Of a DNA stretch of 43,318 nucleotides, positions 12,795 through 20,514 are shown in pieces. Position numbers and translations under genes: made by a program. A model generated the notes under the pieces. It was not told where the DNA came from, did no database searches, and was given only the letters and a program-made list of their open reading frames with translations. The stretch is from contig JANXZW010000010.1 of assembly GCA_025355305.1 (NCBI GenBank), forward strand, positions 1 through 43,318, given 5' to 3'. The stretch is from Actinomycetes bacterium. GTDB lineage: Bacteria > Actinomycetota > Actinomycetes > Nanopelagicales > Nanopelagicaceae. Positions within the stretch are counted from its first letter, which is position 1. Every line of letters begins with the position of its first letter.

Positions 12795-13337
12795 CTATTT
12801 TTTAGGAGAGGAAGAAGAGGCTTGCGTGGCGGCGGCCGATTTTCCGGCCGTAGGGGTTATCGAAACATTCAGAAGAACGGCGCCATCTGGAACCTCAGAA
12901 CTCGCTGCAAGTAGGGTCGCAGAGTTCTTAAAATATGGGAGGTTATAGGAAGCGATTCCTGCAGCGTATTGAAGAGCAGTTGCCGTCCCCCGATCTGAGG
13001 ATTCAGTGGCTGCGTTAAAACCACCAGCAATAACCATGCTGTCGATGGTGTAGTCGAATGGAAGGTGGGCAATAGCTCCATAATTTTGCAAAGCGTTGAT
13101 TAAAGTAGCTTCATCTAGGGAAGTTAGGGTAATTGAGGTCTTAAGGACTTTAATGTTTCCTTGTACGTTTACGGAGTCCCCTAGTAGGCCGGCAAACTGC
13201 GGAAGACTCGCCTCATGGGGCACAAAAGATTGGGCCGCTAAGAAAATCACCATAAGAGCGAGAAGCAAGTCGGCAAACATCCAACCTGCCTGATGTGAGG
13301 CATCCTCTAGTGCGACCTGACGCTGTTTCATCGCCAT
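12795..13337 (-). CDS. Small single-pass membrane protein with a MotB-like helix
   Basis: This 180-residue protein has a short cytoplasmic N-terminus and then one membrane helix at residues ~18-38. The helix segment reads GWMFADLLLALMVIFLA, with Asp23 at its cytoplasmic end. It resembles the MotB/ZorB/PomB helix (W..(Y)AD(F)..A(L/M)M..FL), where that Asp carries the proton. The outside part (~40-165) is an unrecognised alpha/beta domain with no clear OmpA peptidoglycan-binding motif, ending in an Ala/Ser/Lys tail. Its ATG overlaps the stop of the upstream coiled-coil membrane protein by ten bases, so the two are translationally coupled. The giant surface gene starts 97 bases downstream. A stator-type partner role is inferred from the helix and gene pairing only. 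Confidence 0.75.
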   Translation of the reverse strand: MAMKQRQVALEDASHQAGWMFADLLLALMVIFLAAQSFVPHEASLPQFAGLLGDSVNVQGNIKVLKTSITLTSLDEATLINALQNYGAIAHLPFDYTIDSMVIAGGFNAATESSDRGTATALQYAAGIASYNLPYFKNSATLLAASSEVPDGAVLLNVSITPTAGKSAAATQASSSSPKK

Positions 13338-14491
13338 TCCGGGGTTTTAGCCAGAGGCTCAGAGAAAGAATTGGGTTTCCAGGAGGCGCGATTGCGCTCA
13401 ACTTCCTGTTTTGCAGCTCTCCATTGCTTCTGCTTCTCCAACTTGTTCTGATGTTTCACCAATTTCATTTGGAGCAGTTCCAAATCTTTGCGTGTCTCCT
13501 CTATCTCAGCCTGAATCTGTATCAGGTTGCCTCTGAACTCTGACTTTCTAGGCAGCGAATGAGCTACTCCGCTCAATCGACGGGATATTTGCTCCAACTT
13601 ATCCGTCGAATTTTCAATTTTACCTGCCTGGGTCTTCTCAAAGAGTCGCTCAGAATGGAGAGTTTCTAGGATCCACTCTCTTTGCAGGCGCGCATCTCGC
13701 GAGAGCGAGAATTCATCTTTTGCGGGTAGGGGGGGGCCCGCCTGCTTCGAAACTTTAGTTCCATTTTCGGTAGTTGCGCCCAGAGAAAGAGTTTTTATCC
13801 AACGCTTCATCCCACGCGAGGCCATATTTAGGTTCTCACTTGCTTTGACCACCTTCTCCAGTGATCTAATCAGGGAAGCATCCATCGTATCTGGCGTAAG
13901 TTGGCGTTTTTGGAAGAGAAAAGATTCAACTTCTATAACTAGTGCAAGTCGTTCTCTTTGGGCGTCATTTTCAAATCGATTGGCCGATTTAATTGCTGAG
14001 CGATTCATAAATGGGGTGATAAAGGTTAGAAAAATGACGCCTGCAATGATGTAAAAATCTAAGTCCGCAATTCGACTCAGTGTCCATTCTTTAGCAAGAA
14101 GTCCGTATCCGTTCTGCCAAAACTGGAGGAAATTGACCACCGACGCTGCGCTACTTTTGGCGGTATAAGCTGTGAAAGCCGTAGTCGCTTTTCCAACAGC
14201 GAGCCAGGTGAGAGCTACCGGGACAAACACCAGAACATTTCGAAGCAAAACCAGTGCGGAGTAGACCGCACCTTCAGTAGATGCGATTTTTGGTTCGGGC
14301 AACAGCGCCATGACATCGTTGGAGGCCCAGACCGTTAAATCCTTACCTTTGGCTATCGCATTACTTAAACCCTCAAGGTAGGGATCATTCTCAACGCCGA
14401 AACTTTCACCCCACAAACGTAAGCGATCGGCCAAATCGACATTTTTCTCCTCTTTTTTGGCTCGCTTACGACGTTTATGAGAGGAAGTCAC
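13328..14491 (-). CDS. Two-TM membrane protein with long cytoplasmic coiled coil (MotA/GldL/ZorA-like candidate)
   Basis: This 387-residue protein starts with a Lys/Arg-rich N-terminus. It has two membrane segments, at about residues 77-103 and 141-161, separated by a ~37-residue loop. A ~220-residue cytoplasmic tail follows, whose end (~310-370) is a charged Leu/Lys/Glu/Gln coiled coil. With the next, overlapping gene encoding a MotB-like helix, the pair has the layout of 5:2 ion-driven motors: a two-to-four-TM coiled-coil subunit plus a one-TM subunit with Asp, as in MotAB, GldLM and ZorAB. I see no canonical MotA/TolQ signature, so the family is not established. The start is GTG; a TAACCT hexamer seven bases upstream suggests a leaderless mRNA. 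The gene also contains an eight-base homopolymer. Confidence 0.75.
   Translation of the reverse strand: MTSSHKRRKRAKKEEKNVDLADRLRLWGESFGVENDPYLEGLSNAIAKGKDLTVWASNDVMALLPEPKIASTEGAVYSALVLLRNVLVFVPVALTWLAVGKATTAFTAYTAKSSAASVVNFLQFWQNGYGLLAKEWTLSRIADLDFYIIAGVIFLTFITPFMNRSAIKSANRFENDAQRERLALVIEVESFLFQKRQLTPDTMDASLIRSLEKVVKASENLNMASRGMKRWIKTLSLGATTENGTKVSKQAGPPLPAKDEFSLSRDARLQREWILETLHSERLFEKTQAGKIENSTDKLEQISRRLSGVAHSLPRKSEFRGNLIQIQAEIEETRKDLELLQMKLVKHQNKLEKQKQWRAAKQEVERNRASWKPNSFSEPLAKTPEWR
13729..13736 (-). repeat. Eight-base homopolymer inside the coiled-coil membrane protein gene
   Basis: A run of eight Gs on the plus strand (Cs in the coding strand) falls in the Gly-Pro-Pro stretch after the second membrane segment. 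A one-base slip would truncate the cytoplasmic tail. Confidence 0.85.
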
Positions 14492-14498
14492 AACCTAA

Positions 14499-14504
14499 AG
14501 GTTA
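14499..14504 (-). promoter_or_regulatory. Candidate -10 hexamer of the motor-like/surface operon
   Basis: Minus-strand TAACCT lies seven bases before the GTG at 14491. A second possible hexamer, TATAAC, lies slightly further upstream at 14513-14518. No Shine-Dalgarno sequence is evident. Confidence 0.35.
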
Positions 14505-14544
14505 CCTTGAGAGTTATAGCCTCTCCTGCTCATTAACTTTTGTC

Positions 14545-15030
14545 GACTGGCGTGTCGCTTTTGTACTTATTCTCCCCTCGCTCCATCATCTTGATGGGGA
14601 GGTCGCAAAAATCGGAGTACCGCAACTACTCTCCCGGGGTGCTCATTACCAACCCCTCGATTTTCACACCCTGCCGGAGTCAGCCCAGCAACGAGGCGAT
14701 AACAAGATATTCATCTTCCCGGATCTCTTAGGTGTCCTGCGGCCAATTAACTTGATCCCTATTCAGCCGAAAAAAACCAAAATCTGGATTATGAATTCAG
14801 ACTGGAGCGATCTACTTCCAGATCTACTCAACCCTCTAGAGCGCACAATTCTAGTTGATTGCCATTCACCTACCTATGCAGCGTTTTGGAGGTCGATCCC
14901 AGCCATCACAGTTGCAATCCGCGTCTTTCAGGAGAGAAATGGCCAACGATCCGTCATAACTCACACGTCAAAAAAGTACCGTGGTGAACTGGCCAGACTC
15001 TTGCTACTAAACGATGCAGCAGCAGCAGCT
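14545..15030 (+). pseudogene. Truncated YaaA-like (DUF328 peroxide-stress family) remnant
   Basis: One frame is open from upstream of 14545 to a stop at 15081, but no good start codon is present. The middle and C-terminal parts resemble actinobacterial YaaA: LDFHTLPESAQQR, IFPDLLGVLRP..LIP, WSDLLPDLLNPL, LVDC.SPTYAAFW, and V.VFQERNGQRSVITH..KK..GELARLLL. About 100 residues expected between the LLPPSEGK-type N-terminus and this part are missing; only a faint VLILPS remains. The frame then runs into sequence antisense to an SDR fragment, with the junction near 15015 in a GCA-rich alanine run. It is probably a dead gene left by a deletion. Confidence 0.55.
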
Positions 15031-15143
15031 GGGTTTGAGTCGAGCAAGACAACATGTACTTCACGGTTTACCAAATGTTGAGTAAGAGAAGCGCCGGCGC
15101 CTCCAGCATCAGCGACAATAACAACAGGTTGTGAAATTTTCAA
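15010..15143 (-). pseudogene. N-terminal fragment of a short-chain dehydrogenase (SDR) gene
   Basis: The frame from ATG 15143 gives VVIVADAGGAGASLTQHLV..EVHVVLLDSNPAAAAA, the first beta-alpha-beta of a Rossmann SDR. After about 45 residues it runs into sequence antisense to the YaaA-like remnant and stops. The ATG lies 11 bases after the end of the DUF6421-type pseudogene, so the two probably formed one operon before decay. Confidence 0.55.
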
Positions 15144-15154
15144 AGACTACTTGC

Positions 15155-17108
15155 TCATCCAGTAATTCCCACTGCAGATTCAATAAATGGTTTGAGTTTA
15201 CGACTCAGGACTTCATAATAGACATTGGGCGGAAACTCATCTGGCAAGATCAAATCGTGAACGATCGATACCAGAGCGGTAAAGATTTTCGGCTTTGTCA
15301 CATAGATCTACAATACTCTGTGTTACTTCACTCCAGGATAAAGTGAGTTTATTGTCTGTCCAACGTAATACCCCATTTTTATGCATTAATTGAATAGAAT
15401 TTGCCCACCGAGGCCATCGTAATGACGCACTCGCGCTCCAGAAATAGGGAAACGGAAAAGTCGGTCAAAAAGAATTGTGTAGTTGATGTAGCAACTAAGA
15501 AATACTCCCTGACGATCAAGTTCGAGTGTTTCCTTGAAGGTGATGAGATCACACCGCAACTCATCGAGTGCGTACATCCAAAACGACATGCGCTGCTTAA
15601 TCATGAAGGGATCAGATAGTAAGTCGCCATGGGAATGTGTGCGGTCGTAAATCAAATCCCACAGCGCGCAATTCTCCTACGCCAACTCCTGATCGTTTAG
15701 TAGGGGGTCGACATCTGGCGGAAGTGACGGTCCAAGGGTATTTGCTGCCGACTTCGAGACCAACCGAGGCCGCGCCTCCTCACGGTCGCAGAAGATGCCG
15801 CCCCAATAAAACACTGCTGTTTCCCGGGTTGCGGCAGTCTCGGGGAAGAACACCGCGGAATGGGTGTCATAACCTTTGCTGAATGCAACAAATTCAATTG
15901 GAACGAAAGCTGAATTGTTAAAAACCGATTCTTGTTGAGCGAGCCATTCTGACGAGAAGGTTTTAATGATCATTGCCTCCACATTGCGGTTGGGATAACC
16001 GTTCTGCGTGTGAATCGAACAAATCGCAAGATGTTCAACACCATCTTTGCGCTGTTGATCTGGCCGAAAAAGCTCTAGCGAATCAAAGTAGTCCGGAATA
16101 TCCAAACCCGCAGAAACCCACTTCTGCAGATCAATCTTTAGTTGGGCAAAATAAGTGTGCCGATGTGCACACCGAGGATTAAGTTCCTGAACGGCGTCGA
16201 GAATGTGTGCAACTAGTTCAATCGCCTCAGCAGCTTCATGGATTGTAGTATCAATAGAGCCATCTTTGGCCTGCATCGGAAGCAATTTTTCGACCGCATT
16301 CACTAAAGAGGCCCAGGTCGTAGTGTTGACCCAAAGTTGCCGATGGTCGAAATCAGTAATGGAGTCATCACCGAAAGGTCAGAATCAGCTAAAACATTAA
16401 TGCGACCGGTCCCCGCTGGCGTTGTCACCATCAAAGCTGCGCTCGAAGGCGAAGCGTTGGCGCTGGATCGAGCGACAATTTCTACATTTGTTGATGCCGG
16501 AGCGGCAAGTGCACCAGCACAGTAAAAACATACTTGATCAACTTGGGTGGTGAGATTGAAATGCTGAGAGGACAAAAGATCGACAAGAATCCATGTTGGT
16601 ACATTTTTGAATGAATTTGTAGGATCTTGCACGGTTGCATTTATAATAAAAATCCGAAGCGCTCACTGAGTAGTGTAAAATTTTGTCCATACCTGGGCTG
16701 TTCAGTTTCAGCGAGAATAATGAGACTGCCGCCAGCGATTACAAAGCATTCAATACTGTAGATTTCATCATTTGTTAGTTTCGGTGACCCAACTCCCGTC
16801 GTCTTCTCCCATTCATCATCCGCGGCATGGGGAATAACCAGAAGATCAAATCAAGCAAGTACCTCATCAGTAATCAATCCCTCGGAATGCACAATTAGCT
16901 CAAATCCCGCTTCGCGAGTGGAGACAGCCAACTGCGCGTAACTAGCCTCGGCAGAGTGCACTGGGTTCATGAGTTCAGCGCCCTCTGGTTTGGTACACCA
17001 CGCTTGGCGGTGCGACTCATCAACTAAAATGCGGGCAACAGTGCTTATCACAACCTCCTTTGGAGATGCAGGATCTTGCACTGCAATGCAAAGCGTTGGG
17101 TAATCCAA
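15155..17108 (-). pseudogene. DUF6421-family gene with GATase-like N-terminal domain, heavily disrupted
   Basis: Successive frames read as one protein. Residues starting LDYPTLCIAVQDPASP lead to an in-frame TGA (16851-16853), then DLLVIPHAADDEWEK..GVGSP, a frameshift near 16645, then ATVQDP..FKNVPTW. A second frameshift near 16374 splits DL/FGDDSI..FDHRQLWVN, the end of a DUF4350/ThuA-like domain. The DUF6421-like part follows (MQAKDGSID, HTQNGYPNRN, GYDTHSAVFFPET, WGGIFCDREEA) to an in-frame TAG (15677-15679), then YDRTHSHGDL, MYALDELRCDL and FDRLFRFPISG.RVR.YDGLGGQ. Two more frameshifts, near 15390 and 15260, precede a normal-looking C-terminus, PFIESAVGITG. Two stops and about four frameshifts mean it cannot make the full protein. 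The family's function is not known to me. The assumed start (TTG 17108) is uncertain. Confidence 0.8.
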
Positions 17109-17155
17109 CCCGGTTAGGGCTGATGGTAAATGTAGCTCGGAGTGTCAACGCTAAG

Positions 17156-17361
17156 GCATGTATCTGTGATCTCACCCCGATACCAGGCTAACTCAAGGTA
17201 CCATCTATCACCACCGGCGAATTCTAATTGAAGCCGGCCTTCTCGAATGCACCCAACGAGGTAAGTGGGCTTGTTACTGTCTCACTTTTGCCGCCACAGA
17301 GACTCTGAAATCTCTCAATATATCCTCGTCCTCCCCTTCTTCGAAAGAGCGGAACCGCTAA
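17156..17361 (+). pseudogene. ArsR-family regulator fragment
   Basis: Two frames joined by a frameshift near 17185 read ACICDLTPIPG then LTQGTIYHHRRILIEAGLLE followed by CTQRGKWACYCL, the metal-binding strand and winged helix of an ArsR/SmtB repressor, including the C.CDL arsenic-sensing motif. The N-terminal ~35 residues are missing. It lies divergent from the DUF6421-type pseudogene and probably once regulated it. Confidence 0.65.
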
Positions 17362-17365
17362 AGCC

Positions 17366-17401
17366 TTGACGAAAGAACACTTAACCTTTAAGTTAAGTGT
17401 T
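17366..17401 (+). promoter_or_regulatory. Promoter and perfect inverted-repeat operator of the ArsR-type gene
   Basis: TTGACG at 17366-17371 is a good -35, and TAAGTT near 17389 is a weak -10. Overlapping the -10 and reaching almost to the ATG is a perfect inverted repeat, AACACTTAAC (17376-17385) and GTTAAGTGTT (17392-17401), with a six-base spacer. The position suggests autorepression by the encoded regulator. Confidence 0.7.
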
Positions 17402-17402
17402 G

Positions 17403-17765
17403 ATGAAAGCCAACTCGAGCACCAAAGCGTTAGACCTGATTTTCGACGCCCTTGCCAATGCGCACCGACGCGAGATCATCTATTCACTCAGTCTTCAACC
17501 GGCCTCCATCACCGATCTCGCGCTGCAACGTAATCTCTCACTGCAAGCGATTCATAAACATGTAAACGTGCTCGTAGAGGCTGGCATGGTCACACGAAAA
17601 AAGTCGGGAAGAACCACATTCCTTACTCTTAATCGCGCATCAATGAGGGGTATCCAGAAATGGATAAACCAATTTCAAGCTCATTGGGACGGTAGCCCCG
17701 AAACTCTTGAAAATTATGCGCAGACTATCGAATTCAAGAAGCAACTCAAAAAGGAGAAGAGATGA
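17403..17765 (+). CDS. ArsR-type winged-helix transcriptional regulator
   Basis: This 120-residue protein is nearly all a winged helix-turn-helix domain: IFDALANAHRREIIYSL, the recognition helix around SLQAIHKHVNVLVEAGMV, and the wing RKKSGRTTFLTL. It has no cysteine metal site, so it is not a classical arsenic sensor. I chose ATG 17403; in-frame GTG 17397 and TTG 17400 precede it inside the operator. No Shine-Dalgarno is visible, so the mRNA is probably leaderless or nearly so. The stop overlaps the start of the YciI-like gene by four bases (ATGA), a layout common for ArsR regulators paired with YciI or START-domain proteins. The inducer is unknown. Confidence 0.9.
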   Translation: MKANSSTKALDLIFDALANAHRREIIYSLSLQPASITDLALQRNLSLQAIHKHVNVLVEAGMVTRKKSGRTTFLTLNRASMRGIQKWINQFQAHWDGSPETLENYAQTIEFKKQLKKEKR

Positions 17766-18052
17766 AGAAGTTTCTATTCATTTATAACGCGAGCGCTGAG
17801 CAAGGTGAAGACACGATGGAGGCCTGGATGGCTTGGTTTGGCTCACTCGGCGAGCACCTCGTAGATGTCGGCAACCCCATTCAAGGTGGAACGCTTGTCA
17901 TGGGCAAGAGCGTCACAGAGCTTGCTGCGATGAACGATCTTGTTGGCGGTTATTCGTTAATCAATGCCGAGAATATTGAAGAGGCGGTCGGCCTAGCCAA
18001 GAACTGCCCTAATTCTGCTGGAATCCGTATCTTTGAAACGATGCCAATGTAA
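17762..18052 (+). CDS. YciI/DGPF-like small protein
   Basis: This 96-residue protein has the ferredoxin-like layout of the YCII-related family: start MKKFLFIYNA, a middle W..WF.SLG.HLVD.G.P..GG, and an end GGYSLINAENIEEAV..AKNCP followed by a last strand IRIFETMPM. Family members are small dimeric proteins, sometimes associated with stress responses; their reaction is generally unknown. It follows AAGGAGAAGAG and overlaps the ArsR-type gene by four bases, so the two form one operon. It is probably the effector-side partner of that regulator. Confidence 0.85.
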   Translation: MKKFLFIYNASAEQGEDTMEAWMAWFGSLGEHLVDVGNPIQGGTLVMGKSVTELAAMNDLVGGYSLINAENIEEAVGLAKNCPNSAGIRIFETMPM

Positions 18053-18087
18053 TTAAGGATCACCTGTTAAAAAGTTTTGACAACTCC

Positions 18088-18105
18088 CAGGAGCGTCAGC
18101 TCCTG
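18088..18105 (+). other. Hairpin in the tdh leader
   Basis: CAGGAGC and GCTCCTG form a perfect seven-bp stem with a four-base loop, about 35 bases before the tdh start and downstream of a TTGACA at 18077-18082. No U tract follows, so it is not a classical terminator; it could be a leader structure or an operator. Confidence 0.4.
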
Positions 18106-18140
18106 CTGGAAGTAGACTCATCGCAACTGAGGGAGTCGAA

Positions 18141-19175
18141 ATGAAGGCTTTGCGCAAAATTGACCAGTACGCAGGATTTGTTCTGGTTGATGTGCCAGAG
18201 CCTTCGCCTACTGCTAGAGAGGTAAAGATTCGGGTTTTAAGAACAGGAATCTGCGGCACTGATCTTCACATTAAGGCGTGGGACGAGTGGGCGCGTAAAA
18301 CAATTAAAGTTCCGATTACCCCTGGTCATGAATTTAGTGGAGTGGTGGTCGAAGTTGGCTCGGAGGTCACGAGCGTCAAGGTGGGAGATTTCGCTTCCGG
18401 TGAAGGTCACATCGTCTGCGGTCTCTGCCGCAACTGTCGCGCTGGAAGGCGCCACCTTTGCATGAACACGGTTGGAATAGGAGTCAATCGGGATGGCGCC
18501 TTTGCAGAGTTCATCTGCATTCCTGAAGAAAATGTCTGGAAGCATAATTCCAGCATTGATCTCGACTTGGCAGCAATCTTTGACCCCCTTGGCAATGCCG
18601 TCCACGTCGCGCTCTCCTTCCCTCTTGTTGGGGAAGATGTCTTAATTACTGGCGCTGGACCAATCGGTCTGATGTCAGCGCAGATCGCTCGTTTTGTAGG
18701 CGCGCGCTACATTGTAATTACCGATATTTCAGAGGAACGACTTGCCCTAGCTCGCTCGATCGGCGTCGACGTAGCGGTCAACGTACTCAATCAAGATTTA
18801 CGCGAGGTTATGAACGTACTGGGAATGACCGAAGGTTTTGACGTTGCCTTTGAAATGAGTGGAAGTCCCACAGCACTCCCCCAAATTTTGGAACATGTTG
18901 GGCATGGAGCTCGCATCGCGCTCCTAGGACTACCCAGTCAACCAATTGAGATCGACTGGGCAAAGGTCATAACCAACATGATCACGATCAAAGGAATCTA
19001 CGGACGAGAAATGTTTGAGACTTGGTACGCAATGACCGCGATGATCCGCAGGGGTCTTGATATTTCACCCATTATTACCCATAAAATGCCATATACCGAG
19101 TGGGAAAAGGCCTTTGACATTGCAGCCCACGCCAATGCGGGCAAAATAGTCCTGGACTGGAGTGAACATGTTTAA
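18141..19175 (+). CDS. tdh: L-threonine 3-dehydrogenase
   Basis: This 344-residue zinc-dependent medium-chain dehydrogenase oxidises L-threonine to 2-amino-3-oxobutanoate with NAD. Cys38 (ICGTDLHI) and His63-Glu64 (GHEF) match the catalytic zinc site. Cys93, Cys96, Cys99 and Cys107 form the structural zinc lobe. The nucleotide-binding region has the expected glycine-rich turn (TGAGPIGLM), and the D.H...WD.WA signature is typical of Tdh. The start ATG follows GAGGGAG. The stop overlaps the kbl start by eight bases, so the two enzymes of threonine cleavage are translationally coupled. Length is normal. Confidence 0.95.
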   Translation: MKALRKIDQYAGFVLVDVPEPSPTAREVKIRVLRTGICGTDLHIKAWDEWARKTIKVPITPGHEFSGVVVEVGSEVTSVKVGDFASGEGHIVCGLCRNCRAGRRHLCMNTVGIGVNRDGAFAEFICIPEENVWKHNSSIDLDLAAIFDPLGNAVHVALSFPLVGEDVLITGAGPIGLMSAQIARFVGARYIVITDISEERLALARSIGVDVAVNVLNQDLREVMNVLGMTEGFDVAFEMSGSPTALPQILEHVGHGARIALLGLPSQPIEIDWAKVITNMITIKGIYGREMFETWYAMTAMIRRGLDISPIITHKMPYTEWEKAFDIAAHANAGKIVLDWSEHV

Positions 19176-20352
19176 GGGAATCAAGAGCGAATTACTCGCC
19201 GAGTTAAGTGATATCGAAGCCGCAGGCACCACCAAGCGCGAGACGGAGATCACTTCCGCGCAAGGCTCACGCGTCACGATCGAAGGCAGGCCATTCCTTA
19301 ACTTCTGCTCAAATAATTACCTTGGACTTTCCAACCACCCAGAGATTATCGGCGCCGTAAAACAGAGTCTGGACGAACACGGGTATGGGCTCTCTAGCGT
19401 GCGATTTATCTGTGGGACCCAGGATTTGCATCTGGAGTTGGAATCTCGATTAACAGATTTCTTGCACCAAGAAGCCACAATTCTCTTCCCCTCTTGCTTC
19501 GATGCAAATGGAGGGATCTTTGAAGTACTTATGAAGGAGCAGGATGCGATCATCTCTGATGAGCTCAATCACGCATCAATAATCGACGGAATCAGACTCT
19601 CCAAAGCGCAGCGCTTTCGCTACAAGAATCGCAATTTGGCAGATCTTGAAGCACAGCTTGTTGCGGCCCAACCAGCGCGACGCAGATTGATTGTCACTGA
19701 CGGCGTCTTTTCAATGGATGGATATCTCGCTCCTCTACCCGAGATCTGCGATCTTGCCGAAAAATATGGGGCCATGGTGATGGTTGATGATTCACATGCT
19801 GTTGGATTTATTGGCTCCACGGGCGCTGGAACGCCCGAGCATTTTGGCGTTTGCGACCGAGTGGACATCATCTCAGGAACCCTCGGAAAAGCACTCGGAG
19901 GTGCTTCTGGGGGCTATATCAGCTCTCACAAGGAGATCATTGATATTTTGCGTCAGAAGGCTCGTCCTTATCTCTTCTCGAATTCGGTACCGCCATCAGT
20001 CGTCTCCGGATCCCTCAAGGCGCTAGAACTCGTGCAGGGTGGAAGCAAGCTCAGAGAGACTTTGCGCGCAAACGCGAAACTATTTAGAGAGCTGATGGGA
20101 GCGGCCGGGTTTACATTGCTTTCGGGCGAACATCCCATCGTTCCGGTTATGTTTAAAACAGAAGCGGAGGCAGGTGAAGTTGCAAAACGTTTGCACTCTC
20201 GCGGAATTCACGCAGTTGCTTTCTCTTACCCTGTCGTACCGCTCGGTCGCGCGCGGATACGGATCCAACTCTCCTCCCAGCACAGCGAAGAAGATATCCG
20301 TAGCTGCGTGGCTGCATTTTCGGCAAGCGTACCTAGCCAACCTGTTAAATAA
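19168..20352 (+). CDS. kbl: Glycine C-acetyltransferase (2-amino-3-ketobutyrate CoA ligase)
   Basis: This PLP-dependent alpha-oxoamine synthase of 394 residues splits the Tdh product with CoA into glycine and acetyl-CoA. The motifs are FCSNNYLGL near the start, DDSHAVGF in the middle, and SGTLGKALGGASGG with the PLP lysine at about residue 241. I chose ATG 19168 over GTG 19162 because GGAG lies five bases before it and family members begin MF. It overlaps the end of tdh. The pair supplies glycine and one-carbon units from threonine. Confidence 0.95.
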   Translation: MFKGIKSELLAELSDIEAAGTTKRETEITSAQGSRVTIEGRPFLNFCSNNYLGLSNHPEIIGAVKQSLDEHGYGLSSVRFICGTQDLHLELESRLTDFLHQEATILFPSCFDANGGIFEVLMKEQDAIISDELNHASIIDGIRLSKAQRFRYKNRNLADLEAQLVAAQPARRRLIVTDGVFSMDGYLAPLPEICDLAEKYGAMVMVDDSHAVGFIGSTGAGTPEHFGVCDRVDIISGTLGKALGGASGGYISSHKEIIDILRQKARPYLFSNSVPPSVVSGSLKALELVQGGSKLRETLRANAKLFRELMGAAGFTLLSGEHPIVPVMFKTEAEAGEVAKRLHSRGIHAVAFSYPVVPLGRARIRIQLSSQHSEEDIRSCVAAFSASVPSQPVK

Positions 20353-20434
20353 TTTGCGGGTCGAGTTGGATTTGAGGTACGCAACCGGTTCGCTTCAGCA
20401 ATTCATTAGCAATAAACCTAATGTTCACTTTCTC

Positions 20435-20456
20435 GTTAGTTGAAATTTCAACTAAC
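20435..20456. promoter_or_regulatory. Perfect 22-bp palindrome upstream of yceI
   Basis: The left arm GTTAGTTGAAA is followed directly by its exact complement TTTCAACTAAC. It lies about 60 bases before the yceI ATG. The size and symmetry fit an operator for a dimeric MarR- or TetR-type regulator that is not encoded nearby. It is not followed by a T run, so a terminator is unlikely. Confidence 0.7.
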
Positions 20457-20514
20457 TTCGAATACAGTCTGTTTTACACGTTGTCGTGCTCTCAACACCT
20501 AACAAAGGAAAAAC

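Noticed and set aside
12795-14491. Assignment of the membrane pair to Zorya or to a flagellar stator
   Set aside because: No zorC/zorD/zorE or flagellar genes are present, and the larger protein lacks a canonical MotA/TolQ signature; only a general motor-like resemblance is supported.
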